Shown here in pieces: positions 52,946-61,474 of a stretch of DNA of 64,000 bases. Source of the stretch: Oscillospiraceae bacterium (GTDB lineage: Bacteria > Bacillota > Clostridia > UMGS1810); the NCBI GenBank assembly GCA_015068975.1, contig SVJM01000001.1, positions 62,001 to 126,000 on the forward strand, in the 5' to 3' direction. The notes under the pieces are model-generated. The model made no database searches, was not told where the DNA came from, and saw only the letters and a list, made by a program, of their open reading frames with translations. Each line of letters opens with the position of its first letter. The stretch's first letter is position 1. A program made the position numbers and the translations under genes.

Positions 52946-55408
52946 ATGAAAAACGTTACCTTAGAAATGAGCCTTAAGCCTTTCAAAAAGACAGATGATG
53001 AATATATCAGAAAGGTGTGCGAGGAGCTTTTTTATCAATGGAAGCCACTTGTAAAAGAAGCGGAAAGTGTATCCGTTATGCTCTGGACTGCAGACGGGTC
53101 AGAAATCCTCGAATACAACAAAGACCTTAATAAAGAATTTGAATGGTGTCGCTTCATCGGCGGAGCAAATCCAAAGGATGTACCGATACCTTCAAAGATT
53201 GACCCAAAGGGATTAAGGTGTCATGCAAGAAACTATAATTATACGGACAATCCACCAAAAATGACCTATGGTATTCTTAAGAAAATTATCTCCACTATTA
53301 AAGAAACAGGCAAAGAAATACTTGGAGATATCCCCATAAGAGTAGGTGAAACCTTCGATGTGGGACCTGAATTTGCAAAGTCAGATTTCAAATACAAAAA
53401 GCACCCTGAAATCTGTACAGGCTATGCTATGGGATCAAACTGTATGCTTTGTTCTTATGCTAAGCTTCACAAGGACAAAACCCCTTATGCAGGATTCCCT
53501 GAGGGGATAGAAGAAGGCACCCCCTTTGGCACATTTTTTGGCAGACAAAGTCAGGTATTTCTCACAGATATGGGATTTGATTATATATGGTTTTCAAACG
53601 GTCTTGGTTTTGGCAGGGATACATGGCAGCACTATGGTGCACTTTTTGACGGAGAAAAATTTGATATAAAAAATCTTGAAGAAATCAAAGAAGAAGTACT
53701 GGATTTCTGGACACTTTTCAGAAAAGAATGTCCTGACTTCCCTATAGAAACAAGAGGTACAAACCTTTCTATGGGTATAGATTTTGCCACAGATGGAGTA
53801 CCGCTAAAGACTCTCTATGATGTGGTGGAAGGACTTGTCCCACCTGTAAACTCCCCATGGGCGGCACTTAACGGAAACTTCGGACTTGAGATCGCAGGGC
53901 ATCTTTCAAGAATCGCACATCTTCCCAAGGATAAGTACTTTACCTTCCGTTATTATATCCATGACCCATGGTGGATAAACTCTCCATGGTATGACCGTTA
54001 TGGCGGAGAGCCACACGATATATATCTTCCTGCGGCACTTTCAAAAATTGAGCCTGACGGAAGCATTGTCACAGCATCACAGATGAATCTGCTATCCGTT
54101 GACAACTCCTATGGTGAGCTTCCCGATGCCTGTGCAGAGGAGCCTATCCCTCATTTAAAGAAGGCTATCAAGGATATGCCTGACGGTATTTCTCCTGTGG
54201 TATGGATATATCCATTCAGTGAGTATTCCGATGCAAACAAAGAAAAAGACCTTAACAATATGAATGCAGAGGACTGGTACATTGTAAATGCTATCAACAA
54301 TGGTGCGCCTGTATCTCAGGTAATGAATACAGATGACTTTGTCCTGTGTGATAAGGAAAAGTTTAAGGGGTCTGTGATTGTTACTCCGGTTCCGAAAAGC
54401 GAAAAGTTTGAAAAAGCAATCATTTCTTATGCAAAATCAGGAGGAAAAGTAATATTCTATGGTAATGCACAGAATTCAACCGATGAATTCAAAGACCTTT
54501 GCAAAATAGCCATAAAAGAAGAAATCACAGGGGAAGTAAATGTTTCTCTTGAGGGAGCGGATATGGGCAAAATGAAGGTAAATACCCTTTATTCTTCAGG
54601 TGGAATAAATACTGTAAGTGTGGGTGGAGAGCCTTATGCCTTAGCCGATGGATATGTAATCGGAAACAAAGTAGGAAATGTAATTTACTTAAGAGCTACT
54701 GTGTCGGGCATAACCCCCGGTACAAGTGTGCACAATACTGTATTTTGTGATGGAAGGGAATACTTCATATCAGAAAGCCTCCTTTCGGATGCAATATCTC
54801 GTCTTGGCTTTGTGATAGAATTTGACAAGACAAAGGAAGAGCTTTGCCCTGTAAGTGTGATTACAAGATATGACAACGGATATATGTTTAATGTGCACAA
54901 CAGAAACTTAACCGTAGATACCCTTCTTTCCCACCCTCTTGGTGCACCTGTGCTTGTGGGATATGAAACAAAAATCAAGGATGGTAAAGCAATATACCGC
55001 TTCCCAAAAGCGGTGCATAAGGAATGTAGGGTGTTTGTTGAGCAAAAAGACGGCATAGTTCTTTGTGCAGAGGCAAATCCCGGTGCATATCAGACCAAGA
55101 GACGTCTTATTATCAGAAATCTCAAAAATGCTACTGTAAGAATATTTGCAGAGGACTATTGTAAGGATAATTTCAAGGTGCTTCTGGCGGGGGATAATTT
55201 CCTTGATAATTCAGATGCAATAGGCTCAAGAAATTTCGTCACACTTCCATATGAGGGAGAGTATGTGACAGACGAATACGGCACATATTTTGAAGCGAGA
55301 AATATAACAGGGGTCCTTAATGTATGTATGCCAAATATCAGAGATATAAAGCAGGATTACTCTAAAAATGGCGGAGTTTCAGACTGTGTAGATATTGTGG
55401 ATAAATAA
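52946..55408 (+). CDS. Uncharacterised cytosolic protein, possible glycoside hydrolase
   Basis: Family not recognised. The 820-residue protein has no signal peptide. The N-terminal 400 residues alternate strands and helices with aromatic and acidic conserved-looking patches (VMLWTADGSE, PIRVGETFDVG, GFDYIWFSNGLGFG, FRYYIHDPWWINSPWYDRYGG) as in TIM-barrel hydrolases. A middle part (about 440-540; KSGGKVIFYGNAQ) looks like a Rossmann or amidotransferase-like domain as found in GH42-type enzymes, and beta-rich regions end the protein. Start 52946 lies 9 nt after GGAG. It is divergent from AraC regulator C and sits between two GH10 systems, so a role in cytosolic breakdown of imported oligosaccharides is plausible but unproven. 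Confidence 0.6.
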   Translation: MKNVTLEMSLKPFKKTDDEYIRKVCEELFYQWKPLVKEAESVSVMLWTADGSEILEYNKDLNKEFEWCRFIGGANPKDVPIPSKIDPKGLRCHARNYNYTDNPPKMTYGILKKIISTIKETGKEILGDIPIRVGETFDVGPEFAKSDFKYKKHPEICTGYAMGSNCMLCSYAKLHKDKTPYAGFPEGIEEGTPFGTFFGRQSQVFLTDMGFDYIWFSNGLGFGRDTWQHYGALFDGEKFDIKNLEEIKEEVLDFWTLFRKECPDFPIETRGTNLSMGIDFATDGVPLKTLYDVVEGLVPPVNSPWAALNGNFGLEIAGHLSRIAHLPKDKYFTFRYYIHDPWWINSPWYDRYGGEPHDIYLPAALSKIEPDGSIVTASQMNLLSVDNSYGELPDACAEEPIPHLKKAIKDMPDGISPVVWIYPFSEYSDANKEKDLNNMNAEDWYIVNAINNGAPVSQVMNTDDFVLCDKEKFKGSVIVTPVPKSEKFEKAIISYAKSGGKVIFYGNAQNSTDEFKDLCKIAIKEEITGEVNVSLEGADMGKMKVNTLYSSGGINTVSVGGEPYALADGYVIGNKVGNVIYLRATVSGITPGTSVHNTVFCDGREYFISESLLSDAISRLGFVIEFDKTKEELCPVSVITRYDNGYMFNVHNRNLTVDTLLSHPLGAPVLVGYETKIKDGKAIYRFPKAVHKECRVFVEQKDGIVLCAEANPGAYQTKRRLIIRNLKNATVRIFAEDYCKDNFKVLLAGDNFLDNSDAIGSRNFVTLPYEGEYVTDEYGTYFEARNITGVLNVCMPNIRDIKQDYSKNGGVSDCVDIVDK

Positions 55409-55509
55409 AAAAAGGGAATGCAAAAAAACTCCAGATCGCAAAAAGGCATAGATTATACATAAGTCAAAAACCTGAATGCACAATAAAACCTACAAATTAC
55501 TCATTATGT

Positions 55510-55549
55510 AGGAAATATTACATTTTTATGTAATATTTCCTCTTTTTTT
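55510..55549 (+). terminator. Terminator at the head of a composite repeat
   Basis: 13-bp stem (55510-55522 with 55529-55541) and T-run; the flanking words TTATGTAG and GTGCCTTTTT are shared with the hairpin at 13124. Confidence 0.8.
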
Positions 55550-55563
55550 GTGCCTTTTTGTTA

Positions 55564-55672
55564 CGAATAAACTTCGCCTCTCGGTGTATCGCATACACCT
55601 TCGGGTAACCCGAAACCAAAGGTTTCGGCTCAGTTTCTTCGTTCTGAAGTCTTTTTTCTATCCCCTTAATTC
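55564..55672. repeat. Nested-hairpin dispersed repeat, copy at 55.6 kb
   Basis: Inner stem GGTGTAT-CGC-ATACACC (55583-55599), a second stem CCGAAACC-AAA-GGTTTCGG (55610-55628), outer arms AAACT and AGTTT, and the tail TTTTTTCTATCCCC. It fills most of the gap between the 820-residue gene and the SGNH gene; nothing else is seen there. Confidence 0.75.
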
Positions 55673-55717
55673 AACAACAGGGAGGGACTGTGAAAATAGA
55701 TTTTACAGCCCCATTTT

Positions 55718-56947
55718 TTATGATATTAACAGTGCAAATAACTTAACACATTTTTCTTTGTTTTTGTTTGTTGGATAAATTTTGATTGTTGCTTTTTGCA
55801 CTTTATCAAATTTAACCGCCCTTTCCGTTGCCCAGTGATATGAAAACTCTATCTGTCTGTTATCATTTCCGTGCTGACAGGTAAAGGTTGGCTTTTCGAC
55901 TTTTTCACCGTTTATTTCAGCATAGAATGAAGTATCTTTGGATTGGTTGCTTCTGAAAATCTGAAAGAACAGAGTCTTCATAGAATCAACTTCTATTACC
56001 AATGGTTCATATTTTTCTTTATAATCTGCGCTGAAGCCATAGTATTCCCTGTATGCAAATGTGGATACTTCCTTATCGATTTCAAATGATCCCATAGAGG
56101 TGATCTTCATCCCCTCAATTTTTTCGTCATAAATATCCTTAAATCTTATAACTCTTGCACCATCGTATGATGTGGAATCCTCACAGAATGGTGTGATATT
56201 TTTCTCAAAATCCTTTTCTGAATGAGTATTTTCAAGGATGACTTTTCCTATGTAGTAGATGATGAGAAGCCCGGCAAGGGTGTGTCCTGTTGTGTTTGGA
56301 TGTACTCTGTCATTTGAAAGGTACTGATATTCATTAAGACTTATAAACGCATCTCTGTATGAAAGATGAGGTGCATCATAATGACGGGATATTGGCTCGT
56401 GAAGAATCTGTGATGAGGTGCCGTCCTTTTCGCCGAAGCTATAGAGTATAAATGCACACCCATTGTCTATGAGCTTTCTTACAACACTTTCATATGTGCC
56501 CTGTTTGAAGGGGATTTCTTTGCTGTCGTTACAGCACCACTCGTTTATTACTAAGTCAGGATTGTATTTTAATACATCCTCATCTATTCTGTGGGTGGCA
56601 AGGACTGAGTCTGTAGCACCGATTCCCGCATTTACTCTTGTGATTTTGCATCCGAAGATTTCTTCAAGGAAGTCACATACCACATCGTGATATCTTTTTG
56701 GCTCGAAATTGCAGCTAAGTCCATATTCTTCCTTTGGCGCAAGATGATGGGATGCGCCTCTTGTGATAGAGCCTCCGAAGGAGCATATTGTGATTTCTTC
56801 TTTGTTTATGATTTTTTCAATGAGTTTTTCTATGCGAAAGGTATTTCCAAAGTTGAATATTCCTTTTTCAAGGTGCTCTTTTGTTATATTAAGGGTTGAT
56901 TTTTCTATTATGTTATTTATGTATTTGTCAAACTGTTCTTTTGTCAT
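55718..56947 (-). CDS. SGNH/GDSL-type hydrolase
   Basis: Probably a carbohydrate esterase. The 409-residue protein has no signal peptide. Block I is CSFGGSITRG (Ser nucleophile), block II NAGIGATDS (Gly), block III INEWCCND (Asn), and block V SNDRVHPNTTGH supplies Asp and His, so the catalytic set is complete. A C-terminal beta-sandwich of about 150 residues follows the hydrolase domain. The start at 56947 follows AAAGGGGAAAA; an upstream ATG at 57010 lies in the promoter. Cytosolic de-acetylation of imported oligosaccharides would suit the neighbourhood; the substrate is inferred, not shown. Confidence 0.85.
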   Translation of the reverse strand: MTKEQFDKYINNIIEKSTLNITKEHLEKGIFNFGNTFRIEKLIEKIINKEEITICSFGGSITRGASHHLAPKEEYGLSCNFEPKRYHDVVCDFLEEIFGCKITRVNAGIGATDSVLATHRIDEDVLKYNPDLVINEWCCNDSKEIPFKQGTYESVVRKLIDNGCAFILYSFGEKDGTSSQILHEPISRHYDAPHLSYRDAFISLNEYQYLSNDRVHPNTTGHTLAGLLIIYYIGKVILENTHSEKDFEKNITPFCEDSTSYDGARVIRFKDIYDEKIEGMKITSMGSFEIDKEVSTFAYREYYGFSADYKEKYEPLVIEVDSMKTLFFQIFRSNQSKDTSFYAEINGEKVEKPTFTCQHGNDNRQIEFSYHWATERAVKFDKVQKATIKIYPTNKNKEKCVKLFALLIS

Positions 56948-56981
56948 GATTTTCCCCTTTTTTTGGATAATTTGTACCTTT

Positions 56982-57010
56982 ATTATAGCAAAAAAGCGGC
57001 AATGAGTCAA
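56982..57010 (-). promoter_or_regulatory. Predicted promoter of the SGNH gene
   Basis: Minus strand TTGACT and TATAAT, 17-nt spacer, about 30 nt before the chosen start. Confidence 0.7.
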
Positions 57011-57091
57011 CTGTACGGTTTATGGCACAATAAAGGGTGTATAGTATAATCATAAGGTTAAGAAACCCAAAAATCAAAGGAGATATAAACT

Positions 57092-57229
57092 ATGGAAATC
57101 AGAACAGTTACATATGAAATCGTAAGAGTAAAAGGACACTATGAAGTGTATGACGAGAATGGAAAATTCGTCACAAGCGGCGATACATACCGTGAGTGCG
57201 AAGAAGACCTTAAAGAGATGGCTGCATGA
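57092..57229 (+). CDS. Small protein, 45 residues
   Basis: Not recognised by name. Translation gives MEIRTVTYEIVRVKGHYEVY, then DENGKFVTSGDTYRECEEDL and KEMAA: a predicted small beta-hairpin plus helix, acidic, cytosolic. Support comes from AAAGGAG 8-9 nt before the ATG, TATAAT at 57045-57050 and a strong terminator after it. Short proteins of this style are common in Clostridia. It lies divergent from the SGNH gene and before AraC regulator D; a functional link is unknown. Confidence 0.65.
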   Translation: MEIRTVTYEIVRVKGHYEVYDENGKFVTSGDTYRECEEDLKEMAA

Positions 57230-57280
57230 TAGAATTTTAACCAAAAAACAATTCTCCCTAATTGTACATATCCATATTTC

Positions 57281-57352
57281 AAATCAAAACCACCCCGTAG
57301 TTATTCTGCACAAATGTGAAGAATACCGGGGTGGTTTGATTTTTTTTGAGAT
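57281..57352. terminator. Terminator after the small protein gene
   Basis: Long GC-rich stem: ACCACCCCG (57290 region) with CGGGGTGGT (57327 region), extended by AATCAAA/TTTGATT, then eight T on the plus strand. Confidence 0.85.
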
Positions 57353-57441
57353 ATTCCGACTTTCTCTCACTCCCCTCGATATGACGGGGGTTGACGGTTA
57401 TAATTTTTTTAAAAAAGGAGTCCGTTTCTGAGTTGAAAAAA

Positions 57442-58245
57442 TTATTTTCGGTATTTGGAAGGGGATACTCCGTATTGTTTTTTAAAAAGTCTGCTGAAAT
57501 ACAGACTGTCGTCAAAACCTAATGAGTATGCAATTTCGTTTATTCTTAGTGTTGTGTTTTCCAGAAGAAGCATAGCTTTTTCGAGAAGAATATTCTGTCT
57601 GTATTTTTGGGGAGATGTTCCCACGATTGTTACAAATTTTCTGATAAAATAGTATTTGCTCATATTTGCCATATCTGCATATTGTTGGTTGGTAAGTGAT
57701 ACCGAAGGATTGTCGCAGATGTACTTTATGATTCTTTCGATTCGATTGTCTTTTGTATTATCAGAGGCATCCATTTCCTTTGCTATGGATGTAATAAGAG
57801 TCAGAAGCTTTCCTTCGGTAATCATACTATCATAGTGGGATATCTTGGGGATGGAGTGTGTTCTGACTGTTTCTTTGCAGAATTTTTCAAATCTGTCTCC
57901 CAGTGTTGACTTTATCACTGTGTAATTACTTTCTTTAAAAAGTCTGTCGGCGGCTGTTCCCGTAAAGTGAATCCAGTAATGGAGATAGTTTTCTTCAAGA
58001 CTCAGAAGGTTTTGCGACTGTCCGGGACGGCATATATACATATCCCCTGATGACAGAATATTATCGTTAAAATTCACTTTTCCGTTTGATATATATGCTA
58101 TCATATAATCAAGTCTTCCGTTAGGTCTTTTCATACTGAAATTTTTGGGATATAAACCCCACCCACAGGAATTAAATTTGATATATTCATTTGAAGTACG
58201 GTCACTGTTTACCGCTCCGTTATATGAAGCGTATTGAATTTCCAT
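57442..58245 (-). CDS. AraC family transcriptional regulator D
   Basis: 267 residues: N-terminal cupin-like part (GRLDYMIAYISNGKVNF, about 40-57) and C-terminal AraC domain with LTNQQYADMANMSKYYFIRKF and LRINEIAYSLGFDDSLYFSRLF. The start at 58245 is 8 nt after AAGGAGG; an earlier in-frame start at 58278 has no such site. Divergent from the second GH10 gene. It is less similar to regulators B and C than these are to each other. Confidence 0.88.
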   Translation of the reverse strand: MEIQYASYNGAVNSDRTSNEYIKFNSCGWGLYPKNFSMKRPNGRLDYMIAYISNGKVNFNDNILSSGDMYICRPGQSQNLLSLEENYLHYWIHFTGTAADRLFKESNYTVIKSTLGDRFEKFCKETVRTHSIPKISHYDSMITEGKLLTLITSIAKEMDASDNTKDNRIERIIKYICDNPSVSLTNQQYADMANMSKYYFIRKFVTIVGTSPQKYRQNILLEKAMLLLENTTLRINEIAYSLGFDDSLYFSRLFKKQYGVSPSKYRK

Positions 58246-58268
58246 AGCACCATCCTCCTTATATTTAA

Positions 58269-58297
58269 ATGATATCATTAAAAATATCCTTTGTCAA
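58269..58297 (-). promoter_or_regulatory. Predicted promoter of AraC regulator D
   Basis: Minus strand TTGACA and TATCAT, 17-nt spacer. Confidence 0.6.
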
Positions 58298-58299
58298 TG

Positions 58300-58362
58300 G
58301 CACTATCGTCCATAAAGTTATGCTATTATCCATTGAAAAAATATGTGCAATAAAAGTATAAT
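58300..58362 (+). promoter_or_regulatory. Candidate AraC-activated promoter of the second GH10 gene
   Basis: Two direct half-sites, CACTATCGTCCATAAA and TGCTATTATCCATTGAA, start 20 nt apart. The second runs into the -35 (TTGAAA, 58333-58338), followed by an 18-nt spacer and TATAAT (58357-58362). Confidence 0.55.
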
Positions 58363-58395
58363 ATAAGTAATATTGTTAAATGGAGGAAGCAGAAA

Positions 58396-61300
58396 ATGAA
58401 AAAAATCCTATCATTATTTATTGTAATTACAATGATTTCGGCTTTGTTTACTGTACCCGCACTTGCAGATGACGGTATCAAGGTTGTAATCAACGGTGTA
58501 GAACAACACTATGATGTGATGCCGGTTATTATCAACGGCAGAACACTTGTACCTATGAGGGGTATTTATGAGGCTTTGGGTGCAGAAATCACCTGGATTG
58601 ATGCAACAAAGACAGTTGTAGGTGCAAGGGACAACACACATATTAAGCTTCGTATCAATTCCGACTCTTACTATGTAGATGGTGTTGAACAGGAAAAGAA
58701 GCTTGATGTTCCTGCACAGATTATCAATTCCCGTACAATGGTCCCCGTAAGATTTATTGCAGAATCATTCGGTGAAACTGTAAACTGGAACGGGGATACA
58801 AAAACTGTTGAAATCACTTCTGATTATCTTAAGGAAGTTGCAGTATCGGATAAGCTTGCGCATCTTGATTCAAGATTTCACAGACCAATCCCGAGAGAAT
58901 TTACCAAATCTTCAGAACTTGGAGACTGGATTTATTATGATGAAGAAAAAGAGGAGGCAATAAGATTCAACCCTACTCTTTACCCTCAGTCAAAGGAGAT
59001 AATGAGTCAGGAAGAACTCCTTACAAATGGTTCTCTTGATAACGTAAATGAAAAATCTGACAAAACCAAATACGGATATTATGAAGCGGTGGATATAAAG
59101 GAGGAAGGCATATCATCATCAAAGGCACTTAAGGTAGTTACATCTGAAACACCCCCTGCAAAGAATCTCCATGTGCTTTTGTTTGGTACAATGCTTAAAG
59201 GCAGATTTGAAGAAGGAGACAATGTGCTTCTTACATTTAAAGTAAGACTTGCCGACGGCGGTGAGAATATAGGCAGAAGTGAAGAAAAGAAAGGTCAGAT
59301 ATGGGCTTCGCTTCAGGAAACTGTGAAATATGGTAAAACTATATGGAAATCAATCACTGTAAAGAAGGATTGGCAGACAATATACATCCCTGCGGTGATG
59401 AAGGAGGGCTATGATGATTTTGCAATCCGTTTCGGTTATTGCTCAATGCCACAGACAGTAGAAATAGCAGATTTCAGTATGCTTAATTTCGGAAAAGAAC
59501 TTCATCAGGACCATCCGTTGCCGGAATATCTTGGCGATGCTACAAATGAATTTGAGCCTGATGCATCCTGGAGAAAAGATGCAGAAAAGAGAATAGAACA
59601 AATCAGAAAAGGTGATTTCATAGTCAAAGTAACTGATGCTTCGGGAAATCCCGTTCCAAATGCAACCGTTACATTTGATATGTACGAATCAGAACTTCCT
59701 TTCGGTTCTGTATACCAGATTGGTCTGGCAAAAAAAGACGAATACAAAGAAGCATTTTCAAAATATTTCAATGGTACAGTTATGGAATCATGTATGAAAT
59801 GGGGTACCTTTGAAATCGACAACAACGATAAAGCAAGAACAAATATGACAGAGGCAAAGAAACTTGGTGCAATATACTTAAGAGACCATGCTATGATATA
59901 TGACAGACATATGCACTCATCCACACAGAGGCTTATCCCTGATGATGTAATGAAGGCTATAAAGGATGGTAATATCCAGTATGTTGACGAAAGAACCAAA
60001 GGCTGGATATACAGAATTTCCGATCTTTTTGCCGGGGAATTTGATGAAATTGATGTGTCAAATGAAATAACCGTCTGCCCAATCGGGGATAAAGTGTACA
60101 AGGATAATGAAGGCAACGATGTAACCGCTATCGGAGGCGGATATTACAAGACACTGGGACCTGAATATTATGACAAGATATATACATGGGTAAAGGAAGT
60201 AAATCCCGATTCGCTTTTGCATGTTACAGAAGGTTACAGTATTGCAGACAACGGGTTAAGATCAAAGATGATATATCCCGTTCTTGATGAACTTATGAAA
60301 AACGAAAACAAATTCAGTGCAGTAGGATTTCAGGGGCATGTAACGGGCAGTTACTTTAATCCAACCAGTCTTGACAGTGCATATACCGATATTTACAACA
60401 GATACAAAGCGGTTACAAGTGTTACGGAGTTTACCACATATTCGGGTGACGAGTATTACGATGCCAACTATACAAGAGATTTTATGATTTCGTCTCTGGC
60501 AAATGAATATTTCAACGGTATGTATCTCTGGGGATTTATGAAATCATCTGCCACAAGCGAGGGTGTAGGTGATAAATGCTTTATGAATTATGACGGAAAG
60601 TTAAGACCTGCAGGCGAAGTGATGACGGATATTATATACAATAAGATGTATACACATAATGTAACTGTTACAACAGATGTAAACGGCGAAGCGGTTATCC
60701 GCGGTTTCTACGGAAACTATGATGTGACAGTGGATGCCAATGGAAAAAACAAAAAACTTATGGCTGCATTCCACAAAGGATACGAAAACCTCCTCGAAGT
60801 AAATATCGACGATACAATGTATGCCGCAATCAAAGGCGAAAATACAGTAAAAGAAGAAGTAGTTGACAATGCAAATACAGAAGTATTCGTACCTGCAGCT
60901 ACCCCCGAAATCAAGGAAGAGCCAAAGAAAGAGGAAACAGAAATCGAAATTCCTGTTGATATAAATCTTCCCTCAGGTGGTGAAGTTATCCTTTCTTCAA
61001 ATGACTTTTCCGATATGATATACACCTTTGCCAAAAAGTACGGTGAATACAATCTTAAGGATGGGGTTCTTTCATTGAATGTTACTTCCGTTTCTCAGAA
61101 AGATCAGAATATAATGCTCTTGTTCAAAAAGAATCTTGAAGACCTTATCAGCGAGGGCGATGTATGTATGCTTACCTTCAAGGTAAAGGTAAATTCCGGT
61201 ACACCTTATCTTAAGTGGCAGGTACAGGCAAATTCGGAGCACAAATATTCAAAGGCATTGTTTGCTCTTGCAGAAGTGAACGGTACCGATTGGGTAACTT

Positions 61301-61452
61301 GCTATATGCCGTTTAAGGGTATTGTAAATAATTGTGATGTTGGAGTAAGACTTGGCGGAAGTGTGCAGAGTGTAGAAATCAAGGACTTACAGCTTATAAA
61401 TTACAAATCATCTGTATCACTTGAAAGTTTGCCGTCAACAATGCAGGAATAA
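58396..61452 (+). CDS. Secreted GH10 glycoside hydrolase, multimodular (second)
   Basis: 1018 residues with the same order as the first GH10: signal peptide (about 1-24), copper-amine-oxidase-like domain (about 28-145; NGRTLVPMRGIYEALG), jelly-roll module (about 205-380, LNFGK...LPEYLG), Ig-like lead-in (GNPVPNATVTFDM), GH10 barrel (about 430-790) with acid/base Glu557 in DVSNE and nucleophile Glu678 in SVTEFT, then a C-terminal jelly-roll module (about 860-1018) ending LPSTMQE. GFQGH is kept, LVWH is missing, and the late family tryptophan region reads LWGFMKSS without the usual Asp. Sequence divergence from the first GH10 suggests a different linkage or side-chain preference. GGAGG precedes the start. 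Confidence 0.86.
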   Translation: MKKILSLFIVITMISALFTVPALADDGIKVVINGVEQHYDVMPVIINGRTLVPMRGIYEALGAEITWIDATKTVVGARDNTHIKLRINSDSYYVDGVEQEKKLDVPAQIINSRTMVPVRFIAESFGETVNWNGDTKTVEITSDYLKEVAVSDKLAHLDSRFHRPIPREFTKSSELGDWIYYDEEKEEAIRFNPTLYPQSKEIMSQEELLTNGSLDNVNEKSDKTKYGYYEAVDIKEEGISSSKALKVVTSETPPAKNLHVLLFGTMLKGRFEEGDNVLLTFKVRLADGGENIGRSEEKKGQIWASLQETVKYGKTIWKSITVKKDWQTIYIPAVMKEGYDDFAIRFGYCSMPQTVEIADFSMLNFGKELHQDHPLPEYLGDATNEFEPDASWRKDAEKRIEQIRKGDFIVKVTDASGNPVPNATVTFDMYESELPFGSVYQIGLAKKDEYKEAFSKYFNGTVMESCMKWGTFEIDNNDKARTNMTEAKKLGAIYLRDHAMIYDRHMHSSTQRLIPDDVMKAIKDGNIQYVDERTKGWIYRISDLFAGEFDEIDVSNEITVCPIGDKVYKDNEGNDVTAIGGGYYKTLGPEYYDKIYTWVKEVNPDSLLHVTEGYSIADNGLRSKMIYPVLDELMKNENKFSAVGFQGHVTGSYFNPTSLDSAYTDIYNRYKAVTSVTEFTTYSGDEYYDANYTRDFMISSLANEYFNGMYLWGFMKSSATSEGVGDKCFMNYDGKLRPAGEVMTDIIYNKMYTHNVTVTTDVNGEAVIRGFYGNYDVTVDANGKNKKLMAAFHKGYENLLEVNIDDTMYAAIKGENTVKEEVVDNANTEVFVPAATPEIKEEPKKEETEIEIPVDINLPSGGEVILSSNDFSDMIYTFAKKYGEYNLKDGVLSLNVTSVSQKDQNIMLLFKKNLEDLISEGDVCMLTFKVKVNSGTPYLKWQVQANSEHKYSKALFALAEVNGTDWVTCYMPFKGIVNNCDVGVRLGGSVQSVEIKDLQLINYKSSVSLESLPSTMQE

Positions 61453-61474
61453 TACGATATAAAGAGGAGAAAAA

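Noticed and set aside
47930-61449. C-terminal LPST as a sortase signal
   Set aside because: There is no Gly at the fifth position, no hydrophobic helix and no positive tail; the proteins stop within one to three residues.
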